DNA of 64,000 nucleotides, from the NCBI RefSeq assembly GCF_003346865.1, contig NZ_QDKL01000001.1, forward strand, positions 868,001-932,000, written 5' to 3'. The translations under genes were made by a program, and so were the position numbers. The notes below the pieces were generated by a model, which worked only from the letters and a program-made list of their open reading frames with translations, ran no database searches and was not told where the DNA came from. This DNA is from Halobacteriovorax vibrionivorans. Its GTDB lineage: Bacteria; Bdellovibrionota; Bacteriovoracia; Bacteriovoracales; Bacteriovoracaceae. How positions within the stretch are numbered: position 1 is the stretch's first letter; every line of letters starts with the position of its first letter. This document shows positions 16,814 through 24,587 of this stretch, piece after piece.

Positions 16814-16973
16814 ACTTTTTTTAATATTAATTTTACTTAGTTCATGTGGAGTAAAAGCTCCACCTAAACCAAAGAACCAAAACTTCCCTTCATTTATTGA
16901 AGAGAATAAAAAAGTTCTTAGGCCATCAAAAACCACAAAACAAGAAACTAAAAAGAAAGAAGATAGTAATTAA
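16797..16973 (+). CDS. Small LptM-like lipoprotein
   Basis: A short lipoprotein of about 58 residues. The hydrophobic segment NSKLFLILILLSSCG carries a lipobox LSSC, and the mature peptide begins CGVKAPPKPK, the Cys-Gly-x-Lys-x-Pro-Pro pattern of LptM-type peptides (which assist LptD assembly in Enterobacteria). The C-terminal tail is lysine-rich. There is no ATG; TTG 16797 is preferred because GGGAG (16786-16790) lies 6 nt upstream, but TTG 16803 is possible. It overlaps the end of the upstream gene in another frame, and its TAA overlaps the folK ATG, so the three genes are coupled. Confidence 0.6.
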   Translation: MLLNSKLFLILILLSSCGVKAPPKPKNQNFPSFIEENKKVLRPSKTTKQETKKKEDSN

Positions 16974-17440
16974 TGAGAATCATTCTTAGCCTTGGGACTA
17001 ATCTTGGTGACCGAATCGAATCAATCAAAAGCGCATCTAAGTTATTAGAAGACGCATTTAACTGTGAAGCCAAAATGAGTCACTTTTATGAGTCACCTCC
17101 CTATGGACCGCAGGATCAACCTTCCTTTCTTAATATTGCCCTAGAAATAAACACTTGTTTAAATCTTTCCCCAACTTCAATCTTGAAAATATGTAAGGAG
17201 ATCGAAGAGAGGTTAGGTCGAAAACACCGCTATCACTGGGGTCCTCGTGAAATTGATATTGACATAATTTTTATCGACTTCTTAGAAGTAAAAGAAGAAA
17301 AGCTCACCATACCGCACAAAGACTTTCGAAACCGAAGCTTTGTTTTAGAACCATTAAAAGACTTACCTTCATTTTCTGAGTATAAAGAGCATTACAAAAT
17401 TAAAACATTGAAGAACAAGAATACAAAATTGATCCTATAA
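16973..17440 (+). CDS. folK: HPPK, 6-hydroxymethyl-7,8-dihydropterin pyrophosphokinase
   Basis: A 155-residue folate-pathway enzyme that transfers pyrophosphate from ATP to 6-hydroxymethyl-dihydropterin. Motifs: LSLGTNLGDR (5-14), SPPYGPQDQPSFLNIALEI (42-60), RLGRKHRYHWGPREIDIDI (71-89, with the two metal aspartates) and IPHKDFRNRSFVLEPL. Length is normal. The start overlaps the preceding lipoprotein stop by one base. The next gene (acyl-CoA dehydrogenase) begins 107 bp later behind its own putative TATAAT. Confidence 0.95.
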   Translation: MRIILSLGTNLGDRIESIKSASKLLEDAFNCEAKMSHFYESPPYGPQDQPSFLNIALEINTCLNLSPTSILKICKEIEERLGRKHRYHWGPREIDIDIIFIDFLEVKEEKLTIPHKDFRNRSFVLEPLKDLPSFSEYKEHYKIKTLKNKNTKLIL

Positions 17441-17547
17441 ACTTTTCTCGTTGCGACACCTGGTGCCAAGTCCTTATTACCTATTTACTAAATACTGAAA
17501 AGGTATCTATAATAAGGTACTTAAAACTTTGAACAATTGGTTCCAAT

Positions 17548-18693
17548 ATGATCAACTTTGAATTAACTTCCGAGCAGAAAGAAATTCGTGAACTTGCAAT
17601 GAAATTTGCAAGGAATGAGATGATGCCAAAAGCTGGCGAATTTGATGAGAAGGCCCAAATGCCAATGGATATCTTAAAACAGGCATGGGAGCTTGGTCTC
17701 GTTAATACTTGCATACCTGCAGAATATGGTGGTGCCGGATTTACGACAATTGATTCAATGATTATCACAGAGGCCCTAGCTTACGGTTGTCTCGGAATGA
17801 ATACTTCGATTATGGCCAATGACTTAGCACTTCTTCCTATTGTTATTGGTGGAAGTGATGAGCAAAAGAAAAAGTTTTTAACTCCGTTTACAGAAGATTA
17901 TAAGATTGCAGCTTTTTGCTTAACTGAACCTGGTTATGGTTCTGATGCGGCTGGTATAAAGACAACAATAAAAGAAGATGGTGATCACTACCTATTAAAC
18001 GGTAACAAGATGTGGATAACAAACGCAGGTTATGCAGACCTCTTCGTTGTTTATGCCACGATTGATCCTGCAAAAAAACACAAGGGAATTACGGCCCTTG
18101 TTATCGATGCCAAAGCAGAAGGAATCGAGCTTGGTGAAAAAGAAAATAAAATGGGCCATCGTTGCTCAGACACTAGAGCCGTTACATTTTCAAATGTGAA
18201 AGTTCCAAAAGAAAATATTTTAGGTGGTGTTGGTGAAGGTTGGAAAATTGCCATGGCCACACTAAATCATTCACGTCCAATGGTAGCAAGCTCTGCAGTA
18301 GGTGGTGCACAGTGCGCAATGGATCATGCAGTAAAATATTCAAGTGAAAGAAATCAATTTGGAGTGCCCCTATCGAGGCACCAAGCTATACAGATGATAA
18401 TTGCCGATATGGGAATCGAAATCGAAGCAGCGCGACTACTCGTTCAGAAAGCCGCGTGGCATATTGATAACGGAACACCTAATCCAGAACTTTCATCATA
18501 TTCAAAAGCCAAAGCAGCTGATATGTTCATGAAAGTTGCAACTGACGCTGTCCAAGTATATGGTGGATATGGTTACAGTAAAGAATACCCAGTAGAAAAG
18601 TTGATGAGAGATGCCAAGCTCATTCAAATATATGAAGGCACTTCACAAATACAAAGATTAGTAATTGCTAAGGAAATTTTTACAAGGAGCTAA
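17548..18693 (+). CDS. Acyl-CoA dehydrogenase
   Basis: A 381-residue FAD enzyme of the short/medium-chain acyl-CoA dehydrogenase family. It introduces a trans-2 double bond into acyl-CoA and passes electrons to ETF. Both family signatures are present: FCLTEPGYGSDAAGIKT in the middle domain and QVYGGYGYSKEYPVEKLMRD in the C-terminal domain. The catalytic base should be the glutamate in QIYEGTSQIQ. The chain-length preference cannot be read from sequence; isobutyryl-, butyryl- or glutaryl-type substrates are possible. The gene is followed within 2 bp by etfB and then etfA, so enzyme and electron acceptor form one operon. Confidence 0.94.
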   Translation: MINFELTSEQKEIRELAMKFARNEMMPKAGEFDEKAQMPMDILKQAWELGLVNTCIPAEYGGAGFTTIDSMIITEALAYGCLGMNTSIMANDLALLPIVIGGSDEQKKKFLTPFTEDYKIAAFCLTEPGYGSDAAGIKTTIKEDGDHYLLNGNKMWITNAGYADLFVVYATIDPAKKHKGITALVIDAKAEGIELGEKENKMGHRCSDTRAVTFSNVKVPKENILGGVGEGWKIAMATLNHSRPMVASSAVGGAQCAMDHAVKYSSERNQFGVPLSRHQAIQMIIADMGIEIEAARLLVQKAAWHIDNGTPNPELSSYSKAKAADMFMKVATDAVQVYGGYGYSKEYPVEKLMRDAKLIQIYEGTSQIQRLVIAKEIFTRS

Positions 18694-18695
18694 AA

Positions 18696-19484
18696 TTGAA
18701 CATTTTTGTATGTATTAAACAAGTTCCAGACACGGAAACTAAAGTTACTCCAAACGGAGACGGATCTTATATCGAAACTAATTCGATTAAGTGGATCATG
18801 AACCCATACGATGAGTTTGCTGTTGAGCAAGCACTTCTAACAAAAGCAGCAAACAGTGGCTCGACTGTAACTGTTGTAAGAGTTGGTGGTGTTAAAGATA
18901 CAGAAGCATTAAGAACTGCCCTAGCAATGGGTGCAGATGATGCAATTCTTGTTGAGGCCGATGACAATCTAGATTCTTATATGACTGCAAAAGCACTTAA
19001 GGGTGCTATTGAGAAGTCAGGTAAGACTCCAGATGTAATCTTCACAGGAAAACAAGCTATTGATGATGACTGTCTACAAGTTCCTCAACTACTAGCGCAA
19101 ATGCTAGGCCTACCTTCAGTAACTGTTGTTGATGGTTGCGAAGAAGAAGGTGGTAAATTCACTCTTAAAAGAGAAGTAGAAGGTGGAGCACTTGAAGTTT
19201 ACGAAGTAAACTCACCTGCTGTTATCGCTGCTAACAAAGGTCTAAACAGTCCTCGTTACGCATCTCTTCCAGGTATTATGAAAGCAAAGAGAAAGCCTCT
19301 TGCTCAACACTCACTATCAGATGTAGGTGTATCTGCTGATGATCGTCGTGTTAAGTACTCAGGATTCCAACTTCCACCAGAGAAGCCAGCTGGTAAGAAA
19401 TTTGATGCGATGGACGAAGGTCAACAAGCATCTGTTGTTGCTGAAGTTGTTAAGCTTTTAAGAGAAGAAGCGAAAGTTATCTAA
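18696..19484 (+). CDS. etfB: Electron transfer flavoprotein beta subunit
   Basis: A 262-residue ETF beta subunit that binds AMP and pairs with EtfA to move electrons from acyl-CoA dehydrogenases to the quinone pool. It begins MNIFVCIKQVPDTETKV and contains the adenine-binding IKWIMNPYDEFAVEQAL and GKQAIDDDCLQVPQLLA motifs, plus the ETF beta signature VEGGALEVYEVNSPAVIAAN. The start codon is TTG at 18696, supported by AAGGAG 6 nt upstream and by the conserved N terminus. It lies between the acyl-CoA dehydrogenase and etfA. Confidence 0.96.
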   Translation: MNIFVCIKQVPDTETKVTPNGDGSYIETNSIKWIMNPYDEFAVEQALLTKAANSGSTVTVVRVGGVKDTEALRTALAMGADDAILVEADDNLDSYMTAKALKGAIEKSGKTPDVIFTGKQAIDDDCLQVPQLLAQMLGLPSVTVVDGCEEEGGKFTLKREVEGGALEVYEVNSPAVIAANKGLNSPRYASLPGIMKAKRKPLAQHSLSDVGVSADDRRVKYSGFQLPPEKPAGKKFDAMDEGQQASVVAEVVKLLREEAKVI

Positions 19485-19497
19485 GGAGATTATTGAA

Positions 19498-20451
19498 ATG
19501 GCAAAGATATTAGTATTTTCTGAAACAAGTGGTGAATCAGTTAAATCTGTTACATTTGAAATTCTAGGTAAACTTACAGGACACGAAGTTGACGTAGCAA
19601 TCGTTGGCGAAATGGGTCCAAACGCTACAGCTGACCTAGCAAAGTATGGTGCTGCTAATGTACATAACCTAAAAGGTGACAACTTAGATAAGTATTCTCC
19701 TGAAGGTTATGCAAACGCACTTAAAGAATTTATTGGTTCAAATTACGACTACGTATTTGCAGGTGCAACTTCACTTGCAAAAGACCTTATGCCAAGACTA
19801 GCGGGAATGTTTGATGCAGGTATGGCATCTGAAGTTACAAACTTTGTAATGGAAGGTGATAACTTCGCAGGAACAAGACCACTATTTGCAGGTAAGGTTC
19901 TAGCTAAAGTTGAACTTGATGGACCAAAGCCAGGCTTCGTAACAGTAAGACCTAACGCACTTGGTATGCCAGATGCACCAACTGCTGGTGCAGGTACAGC
20001 AAATGAAGTTGCAGCAAACGCTGGTGACATCAAAGCTGTTATTAAAGAGATCGTTAAAGGAGCTTCAGAGAAGCTTGACCTTACAGAAGCAAATATTATC
20101 GTTTCTGGTGGACGTGCAATGAAGTCTGCTGAAAACTTTAAAATACTAGAAGAGCTTGCTGAAGTTCTTGGTGCAACTGTTGGTGCTTCACGTGCTGCTG
20201 TTGACTCAGGATACGCACCTCACGCAATGCAGGTTGGACAAACAGGTAAGACTGTTGCTCCATCACTATATATTGCTTGTGGTATCTCAGGAGCTATTCA
20301 GCACTTAGCAGGGATGAGAACATCTAAGGTTATTGTTGCTATCAACACTGATCCAGATGCACCAATCTTTACTAAAGCTGACTACGGTATTGTTGGAGAT
20401 CTATTCGACATCGTTCCTCTTCTAAAAGAAGAACTTAAAAAAGTATTGTAA
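19498..20451 (+). CDS. etfA: Electron transfer flavoprotein alpha subunit
   Basis: A 317-residue ETF alpha subunit, the FAD-binding partner of EtfB. The C-terminal FAD domain shows VGASRAAVDSGYAP, QVGQTGKTVAPSLYIACGI, SGAIQHLAGM and the signature IVAINTDPDAPIF. AAGGAG precedes the ATG by 7-8 nt. The codon use is smooth and looks well adapted, fitting a highly expressed gene. The first base after its TAA starts the repeated structured element described separately, and a strong terminator follows that. Confidence 0.97.
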   Translation: MAKILVFSETSGESVKSVTFEILGKLTGHEVDVAIVGEMGPNATADLAKYGAANVHNLKGDNLDKYSPEGYANALKEFIGSNYDYVFAGATSLAKDLMPRLAGMFDAGMASEVTNFVMEGDNFAGTRPLFAGKVLAKVELDGPKPGFVTVRPNALGMPDAPTAGAGTANEVAANAGDIKAVIKEIVKGASEKLDLTEANIIVSGGRAMKSAENFKILEELAEVLGATVGASRAAVDSGYAPHAMQVGQTGKTVAPSLYIACGISGAIQHLAGMRTSKVIVAINTDPDAPIFTKADYGIVGDLFDIVPLLKEELKKVL

Positions 20452-20570
20452 GCATCTGCAGCATAGTTTGCCCCAAGGCAAACTATTGGCTGTAGTGCTA
20501 GCTCCCCTCGCAAGGAGCACACTTTGATCGAGAGCGAGGGTTCAACCCCGAGCGGTTCGTATCAGGAGCA
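20452..20570 (+). repeat. Structured interspersed element, copy A (candidate cis-acting RNA)
   Basis: Starts at the first base after the etfA stop and is one of two related copies in the window (the other is 55304-55416, minus strand). It contains a long 5' hairpin (20452-20498: basal stem GCA/TGC and CTGCAGC/GCTGTAG, a TG bulge, apical stem ATAGTTTGCC/GGCAAACTAT). Next come a GCTCC/GGAGC hairpin (20501-20518), a third helix with GGG/CCC and outer CGAG/TTCG pairing (20529-20559), and an AGGAGCA tail (20564-20570). The last 70 nt match copy B at 58 positions without gaps. It is GC-richer than its surroundings. Confidence 0.75.
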
Positions 20571-20586
20571 TTTAATAATATAAAAA

Positions 20587-20617
20587 AAGGCCCTCAATTA
20601 TGAGGGCCTTTGTTTTT
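20587..20617. terminator. Rho-independent terminator between etfA and the convergent exported-protein gene
   Basis: Ten-bp perfect stem AAGGCCCTCA / TGAGGGCCTT (20587-20596 with 20601-20610), ATTA loop, with an A-run before and a T-rich run after. It can serve both the etf operon and the minus-strand gene ending at 20639. Confidence 0.93.
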
Positions 20618-20638
20618 CTTCTCTCTAGTTATCTTGGA

Positions 20639-21787
20639 TTAAAATCCGTATCCTTGTCTTTCAAATTCTTGGTTATCTTCACCTTCATAGTATTCTTCTT
20701 CGTCATATCTTTCATCTTGATACTCTTCTTCGTATCTTTCTTCTTCGATTTCTTCAGCTTTTGGTGCTTGATAAGCAGCTGATACAACGTTTTGTTGAAT
20801 AATATTAATGTCTTGTTCAACATTACCTTCTTGAGTTAGTTCCTTTTGAAATCTAGACTCTTCTTTAGCTCTTTCCATTTTTTCGAACTCAATATTAATT
20901 TTTTCTAACTCATCATAAGTTACATAATTAATAAGTGCTCCTTGATATGGACCTGTTGCAAATCTTAAACGGTAACCATTTTCACCATTTTTAGAAAAGA
21001 TACCACTTGATTTTTGACCTTGTAGTTCAACTTCAAAAGAGTTTCCATCCTTTAGTTTTAAGTCACCTACAACTTCATTAATCTCTTGTCCGTTCGCATA
21101 TACCGTAAAGAAAAGTCCCTCTACTCCATTTGGTCCAACTGTTACGCTTCCATCAATATCATGTCCACGGAACATTTTATTATTCATACTTGGTAAGATC
21201 GCTCTTTCAATAACGAATTCTCTTCTATCTTGTGTTGTTGCAACTACTTCTTCTTCAACAAGAGCTTCATCAACAATTTCTTGTGATGTTTGCTCAACAA
21301 CAACTTTTTCTACAATCTTTCTTGCTTCAATTAATTCAAATCCATCTTCAAATGCTCTAAAGATAGAGATATTCTTTTTATTTTCATGAAGAAAAGAAAC
21401 GTCAAAAGTGTAGTCATCGTTTTCATTTAATCTTACAAGACCTGTTCCGATTAACTCCATATCAACAATTCTTTTGTTATTGCTTTTAACTTCATTATAA
21501 ATTTCTAATCCTTCGTGATCTTCTATTCTAACGACTTCCCACTTTCCATTGATAACTTGTGAGTACTCAGCAACTGGAAGGTATTGAACAGCTACAGAAT
21601 CACGATCAGAAGAAGCAACGATACGATCAGAATTCTCATCAACTCTCTTTTCAAAAGAAATTTCCTTCTTTTCCATAAAAGAGTTACTAGTCACTGACAT
21701 TCCTTGGTAGATTCCACCAAATACAAGAAATGATCCTGATAGTACTGATGTGATGATAAATTTTTTGTAAATAGCTGATGCTTTCAT
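20639..21787 (-). CDS. Exported or membrane-anchored protein with acidic Tyr/Glu tail
   Basis: A 382-residue protein of unknown function. Residues 10-32 form a hydrophobic segment (signal anchor or signal peptide). Two beta-rich regions follow (about 70-150 and 190-300), the second with YRLRFATGPYQGALINYVTYDEL. They are separated by an acidic stretch rich in Val and Glu. The C-terminal 45 residues are a low-complexity acidic tail dominated by Glu, Tyr and Asp, ending QGYGF. No enzyme motif is seen. It is a single gene with its own upstream spacer and shares the terminator with etfA. A GGAGC ribosome site precedes the ATG. Confidence 0.7.
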   Translation of the reverse strand: MKASAIYKKFIITSVLSGSFLVFGGIYQGMSVTSNSFMEKKEISFEKRVDENSDRIVASSDRDSVAVQYLPVAEYSQVINGKWEVVRIEDHEGLEIYNEVKSNNKRIVDMELIGTGLVRLNENDDYTFDVSFLHENKKNISIFRAFEDGFELIEARKIVEKVVVEQTSQEIVDEALVEEEVVATTQDRREFVIERAILPSMNNKMFRGHDIDGSVTVGPNGVEGLFFTVYANGQEINEVVGDLKLKDGNSFEVELQGQKSSGIFSKNGENGYRLRFATGPYQGALINYVTYDELEKINIEFEKMERAKEESRFQKELTQEGNVEQDINIIQQNVVSAAYQAPKAEEIEEERYEEEYQDERYDEEEYYEGEDNQEFERQGYGF

Positions 21788-21941
21788 ACAATGCTCCTAA
21801 TACCTTATGTGTATATAGAAGCAACTAACGTGCCAAAGTGAACAAATACACTAAGACCGTAAGTAGCTGTAATTACTTGCACTGTATACTAAGAATGGGG
21901 GTCTGATTAAAGATTAGACTGTTAAATTTTTAACACTGTAG

Positions 21942-21971
21942 AAAAAGTAAACACACGTTCGTGTGTTTACT
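21942..21971 (-). terminator. Terminator of the mrp operon
   Basis: Perfect 12-bp inverted repeat AGTAAACACACG / CGTGTGTTTACT (21946-21957 and 21960-21971). Read on the minus strand, it is followed by TTTTTC. It lies 18 bp after the stop of the ribbon-helix-helix gene. Confidence 0.85.
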
Positions 21972-21988
21972 CTATATATGAAAACTAT

Positions 21989-22180
21989 TTAGTCGACTTG
22001 AAAAACTTTCTTTTCATAGTCACTATGAGAGGCTCTAAACCTCTTAAGTGCAACAACAATCAACTCATCAAGAGCAATTCCTGTGTTTTCGGCCATATGC
22101 TGGAAAGATTCCACAACATCGGCCTCGATATTAACTTTTAATTCTTTTAACTCACCTTGATTATGAACTTGATCCTTCAT
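21989..22180 (-). CDS. Small ribbon-helix-helix-like protein
   Basis: A 63-residue protein: a strand (ELKVNIEADVV) followed by two helices (ESFQHMAENTGIALDELIVVALKRFRASHSDY), the pattern of MetJ/Arc/CopG DNA-binding dimers. The strand is less basic than in typical repressors, so protein binding is an alternative. It is third in the operon mrp, DUF4388-like gene, this gene (8 bp gap), and is closed by the hairpin at 21942-21971. No toxin gene is next to it, so I do not call it an antitoxin. Confidence 0.6.
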   Translation of the reverse strand: MKDQVHNQGELKELKVNIEADVVESFQHMAENTGIALDELIVVALKRFRASHSDYEKKVFQVD

Positions 22181-22188
22181 AAATACTC

Positions 22189-22722
22189 CTATTTAACGAC
22201 TTTGAGCGCACCTAGTCTTCTTAAACTTACCAGGGCCTGAGTTACTTCAAAGTCAAATAATTCGCAATTTGTATAAATATCGTTAACTTTGCTGTATTCA
22301 GCTATAGTTTTTAATAGTAAAAATTCGTTTGCACCAGTCTTTTTTCCAACTTTTATGAACGCAGGATTGATTAAAATGTGAATATCTGCTGGTGGCCTTA
22401 AAGATAAGGACTGACGATGTTCTTGATATGCTTTTTCAGCATTTTTTTTAAACTCACTAAATTTTAATTTGAATTCAAAGTCACTATCAGAGACCACTTC
22501 TGGTTCAGCGACTAAGGTGAAATTTTCAATTCCATCCATATCGAAGATAACAAGAGAATATAGAGCTTTTATTCCTGTTTTCTGAGAAAACTGAGCTGCG
22601 ACAATTTCACCTTCATTGATATATACAACACCGAGAAACTGGCGATCAGCTTGTTTTAAAATATTGATTCGACCAGTAAAATTAAAAGAGCACTGCTCTT
22701 CTATTTTCTGTATGATGGACAT
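22189..22722 (-). CDS. DUF4388/PATAN-like domain protein
   Basis: A 177-residue cytosolic protein. The N-terminal 110 residues contain FTGRINILKQADRQFLGVVYINEGEIVAAQF followed by GIKALYSLVIFD, the pattern of DUF4388 (PATAN) domains, which occur in Deltaproteobacteria and their relatives and are linked to signalling and motility proteins. The C-terminal 70 residues (AEYSKVNDIYTNCELFDFEVTQALVSLRRLGALKVV) look like a winged helix. It lies 3 bp after mrp. Its function is unknown; a regulatory or adaptor role is an inference. Confidence 0.65.
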   Translation of the reverse strand: MSIIQKIEEQCSFNFTGRINILKQADRQFLGVVYINEGEIVAAQFSQKTGIKALYSLVIFDMDGIENFTLVAEPEVVSDSDFEFKLKFSEFKKNAEKAYQEHRQSLSLRPPADIHILINPAFIKVGKKTGANEFLLLKTIAEYSKVNDIYTNCELFDFEVTQALVSLRRLGALKVVK

Positions 22723-22725
22723 TCA

Positions 22726-23874
22726 TTACCTTTTGAAAATTTTAGAGAAAAAACCTTTTTCCTCGTCACCACCATTTTCTAACTCAATGATCTTTTTTGC
22801 AATACCGGAATAAGCATTCCATACCGGCCTATTTTCGTATGAATTATTGGCCATATAAGGATTTCCACTATCACATGATTCCCTAAGAGCGATCTCTATT
22901 GGAACCTCACCTAAGAATGGATAACCAAGCTCTTTTGCGATAGCTTCTCCACCTTTTTCACCAAAAATATAATACTTTTTCTCTGGCATATCATCAGGAG
23001 CAAAGTAACTCATATTCTCAACAAGCCCTAAAACAGGAACATTAACTTGTTCAAACATGTTAAAACCTTTACGAGAATCTAAAAGAGCGACATCCTGAGG
23101 TGTTGAAACACCAACGATTCCATCAAGCTTAAGTGTTTGAGCTATCGATAATTGAACATCTCCAGTTCCTGGAGGTAAGTCTAGAACAAGATAATCTAGC
23201 TCGCCCCAATCAACATCAAAAAGAAATTGATTTAGAACTCCACCTAGCATTGGACCACGCCAAATAACAGCATCCTTTTCTTCAATAAATAAACCAAAGC
23301 TAATAAACTTTAAACCGTGTGCCTCGATAGGGGCAATTTTCTTATCATCAGTAGCTAATGGTTTTGCATTTCTTTCACCAAGTAGCATTGGGACAGAAGG
23401 TCCATAGATATCAGCATCAAGTAAGCCTACTTTTTTTCCTGCATTCTTAAGAGCAAGGGCCAAGTTCACCGATACTGTAGACTTTCCAACACCACCCTTA
23501 CCAGATGATACTGCGATTATTCTATTTACACCTGGAATATCTCTTTTTTGAGGAGCAGCTTTACCGTGACCAACTTGCAGTTGTGCGTTTTGCTGCTGTG
23601 GTTTTTTCTCAGCCTGTGATTTAGGTGCTTCTTGAGTTGATACTGTTTTAATGAAAAGGTCATCTTCATTTACTAGATCAGCAAGGCTATTAACAATTGC
23701 ATCTTCAATATCACGTTTTTGAGGTGCAGTAATCTCATCTCGATTATAGACAAGAGTCACTTTATTTCCATCTACATGAATATCTTTGAATCGATTTTCA
23801 TCCAGTAGAGACTTCTGTGTATTAGGGTTTTTAACCTCAATTAATTTCGTTTTAATTGCTTCAATATTTATCAT
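22726..23874 (-). CDS. Mrp/ApbC-family P-loop ATPase
   Basis: A 382-residue iron-sulfur carrier-type ATPase. The N-terminal MIP18/DUF59-like domain (about 1-75) is followed by a Pro/Gln-rich linker and the deviant Walker A GKGGVGKST (125-133). The ADIYGPS motif and DLPPGTGD follow. The C-terminal CxxC that binds the Fe-S cluster in classical ApbC/Nbp35 proteins is not present: the region reads NMSYFAPDDMPEKKYYIFG. A similar CxxC-less form exists in some bacterial Mrp proteins, so this is likely a natural variant, not damage. It is the first gene of the operon with the DUF4388-like and RHH-like genes. Confidence 0.9.
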   Translation of the reverse strand: MINIEAIKTKLIEVKNPNTQKSLLDENRFKDIHVDGNKVTLVYNRDEITAPQKRDIEDAIVNSLADLVNEDDLFIKTVSTQEAPKSQAEKKPQQQNAQLQVGHGKAAPQKRDIPGVNRIIAVSSGKGGVGKSTVSVNLALALKNAGKKVGLLDADIYGPSVPMLLGERNAKPLATDDKKIAPIEAHGLKFISFGLFIEEKDAVIWRGPMLGGVLNQFLFDVDWGELDYLVLDLPPGTGDVQLSIAQTLKLDGIVGVSTPQDVALLDSRKGFNMFEQVNVPVLGLVENMSYFAPDDMPEKKYYIFGEKGGEAIAKELGYPFLGEVPIEIALRESCDSGNPYMANNSYENRPVWNAYSGIAKKIIELENGGDEEKGFFSKIFKR

Positions 23875-23980
23875 AGTAACTCGCTCGGTTTCTTTCTATT
23901 TTCATTGTGGATTCTATTAAATATTGAGGACTTATTCAATCAGTAAAGCAAATTTTTGCCCTACAACAAAATCTATAAGA

Positions 23981-23989
23981 TGTTATAAT
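23981..23989 (+). promoter_or_regulatory. Extended -10 promoter for the HAMP protein and lytic transglycosylase
   Basis: TGTTATAAT gives a TG-n-TATAAT extended -10. It predicts a start near 23996, about 28 nt before the GTG start at 24024, leaving room for the TTGGAGA ribosome site. No good -35 at 17 bp spacing is seen. Confidence 0.45.
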
Positions 23990-24023
23990 TACAATAGAAA
24001 CTAATTTTAGATTTGGAGAATTT

Positions 24024-24587
24024 GTGTCTAAACCATATAAGAGATCAATCATCATTGTAGACTCTAAATTTCAATTGAAATTTAGTATCTTGATATGCAT
24101 TGTCATTTTAGTTCTAAGTGCATTTTATCCCTTAGTTATTTATCAAGTACTTTCTAATATTTCAGAGAAGTTCCCACAATCCGCTGAACATATAAATACT
24201 ATGAAAAGCGATTTATTGAATTTCCTAATACTTTGCCAAGCGTTTTTTGGAATCCTTGTATTTATCGTGACTCTATTTTTCACGCACAAGGTAGCTGGCC
24301 CTTTATACAAACTAAAAAAATACCTTGCAGGCTTAAGACATACTGGCTTCGAAAGAAGTTTAACATTTAGAGACGGTGACTACTTTACTGATGTAGCAGA
24401 TGAAGTAAATCTGACAGTCGAGTATTTCCAAACAAGATTTAAAGAAGACACCGTCTACATTGATGAGATTTGTAACTACTTAAAGAACTTACAACAAGTT
24501 GTTCCAGAGGATAAGAAAGTTATCCTAAATGAAGTAGTGACCAAACTCAAAGATATGGAAGGTCGTTTTAATGAATTTATCGGGTAA
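24024..24587 (+). CDS. Two-helix membrane protein with HAMP-like domain
   Basis: A 187-residue protein with transmembrane helices at about 18-42 and 67-89, a short periplasmic loop between, then a HAMP-like segment (HKVAGPLYKLKKYLAGLRHTG) and a C-terminal helical part that probably forms a coiled coil. There is no methyl-accepting hairpin tip, kinase or cyclase domain, so it is a stand-alone HAMP protein. The start is GTG with TTGGAG 5-6 nt upstream. Its last 17 bp overlap the transglycosylase gene, implying translational coupling and perhaps a joint envelope role. Confidence 0.75.
   Translation: MSKPYKRSIIIVDSKFQLKFSILICIVILVLSAFYPLVIYQVLSNISEKFPQSAEHINTMKSDLLNFLILCQAFFGILVFIVTLFFTHKVAGPLYKLKKYLAGLRHTGFERSLTFRDGDYFTDVADEVNLTVEYFQTRFKEDTVYIDEICNYLKNLQQVVPEDKKVILNEVVTKLKDMEGRFNEFIG

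Noticed and set aside
17441..17547. Possible regulator site in the folK to acyl-CoA dehydrogenase spacer
   Set aside because: Contains a TATAAT-like box and a short CACCTGGTG near-palindrome, but no second copy or known operator match supports a call.
20531..20570. GGTTC-containing stretch in the repeat element resembling a tRNA T-arm
   Set aside because: No five-base stem closes a T-loop in the right register, and no acceptor, D or anticodon arm can be drawn around it in either copy.
21989..22180. Antitoxin of a toxin-antitoxin pair
   Set aside because: The RHH-like gene is in the mrp operon and no toxin-sized gene follows; a terminator closes the unit.
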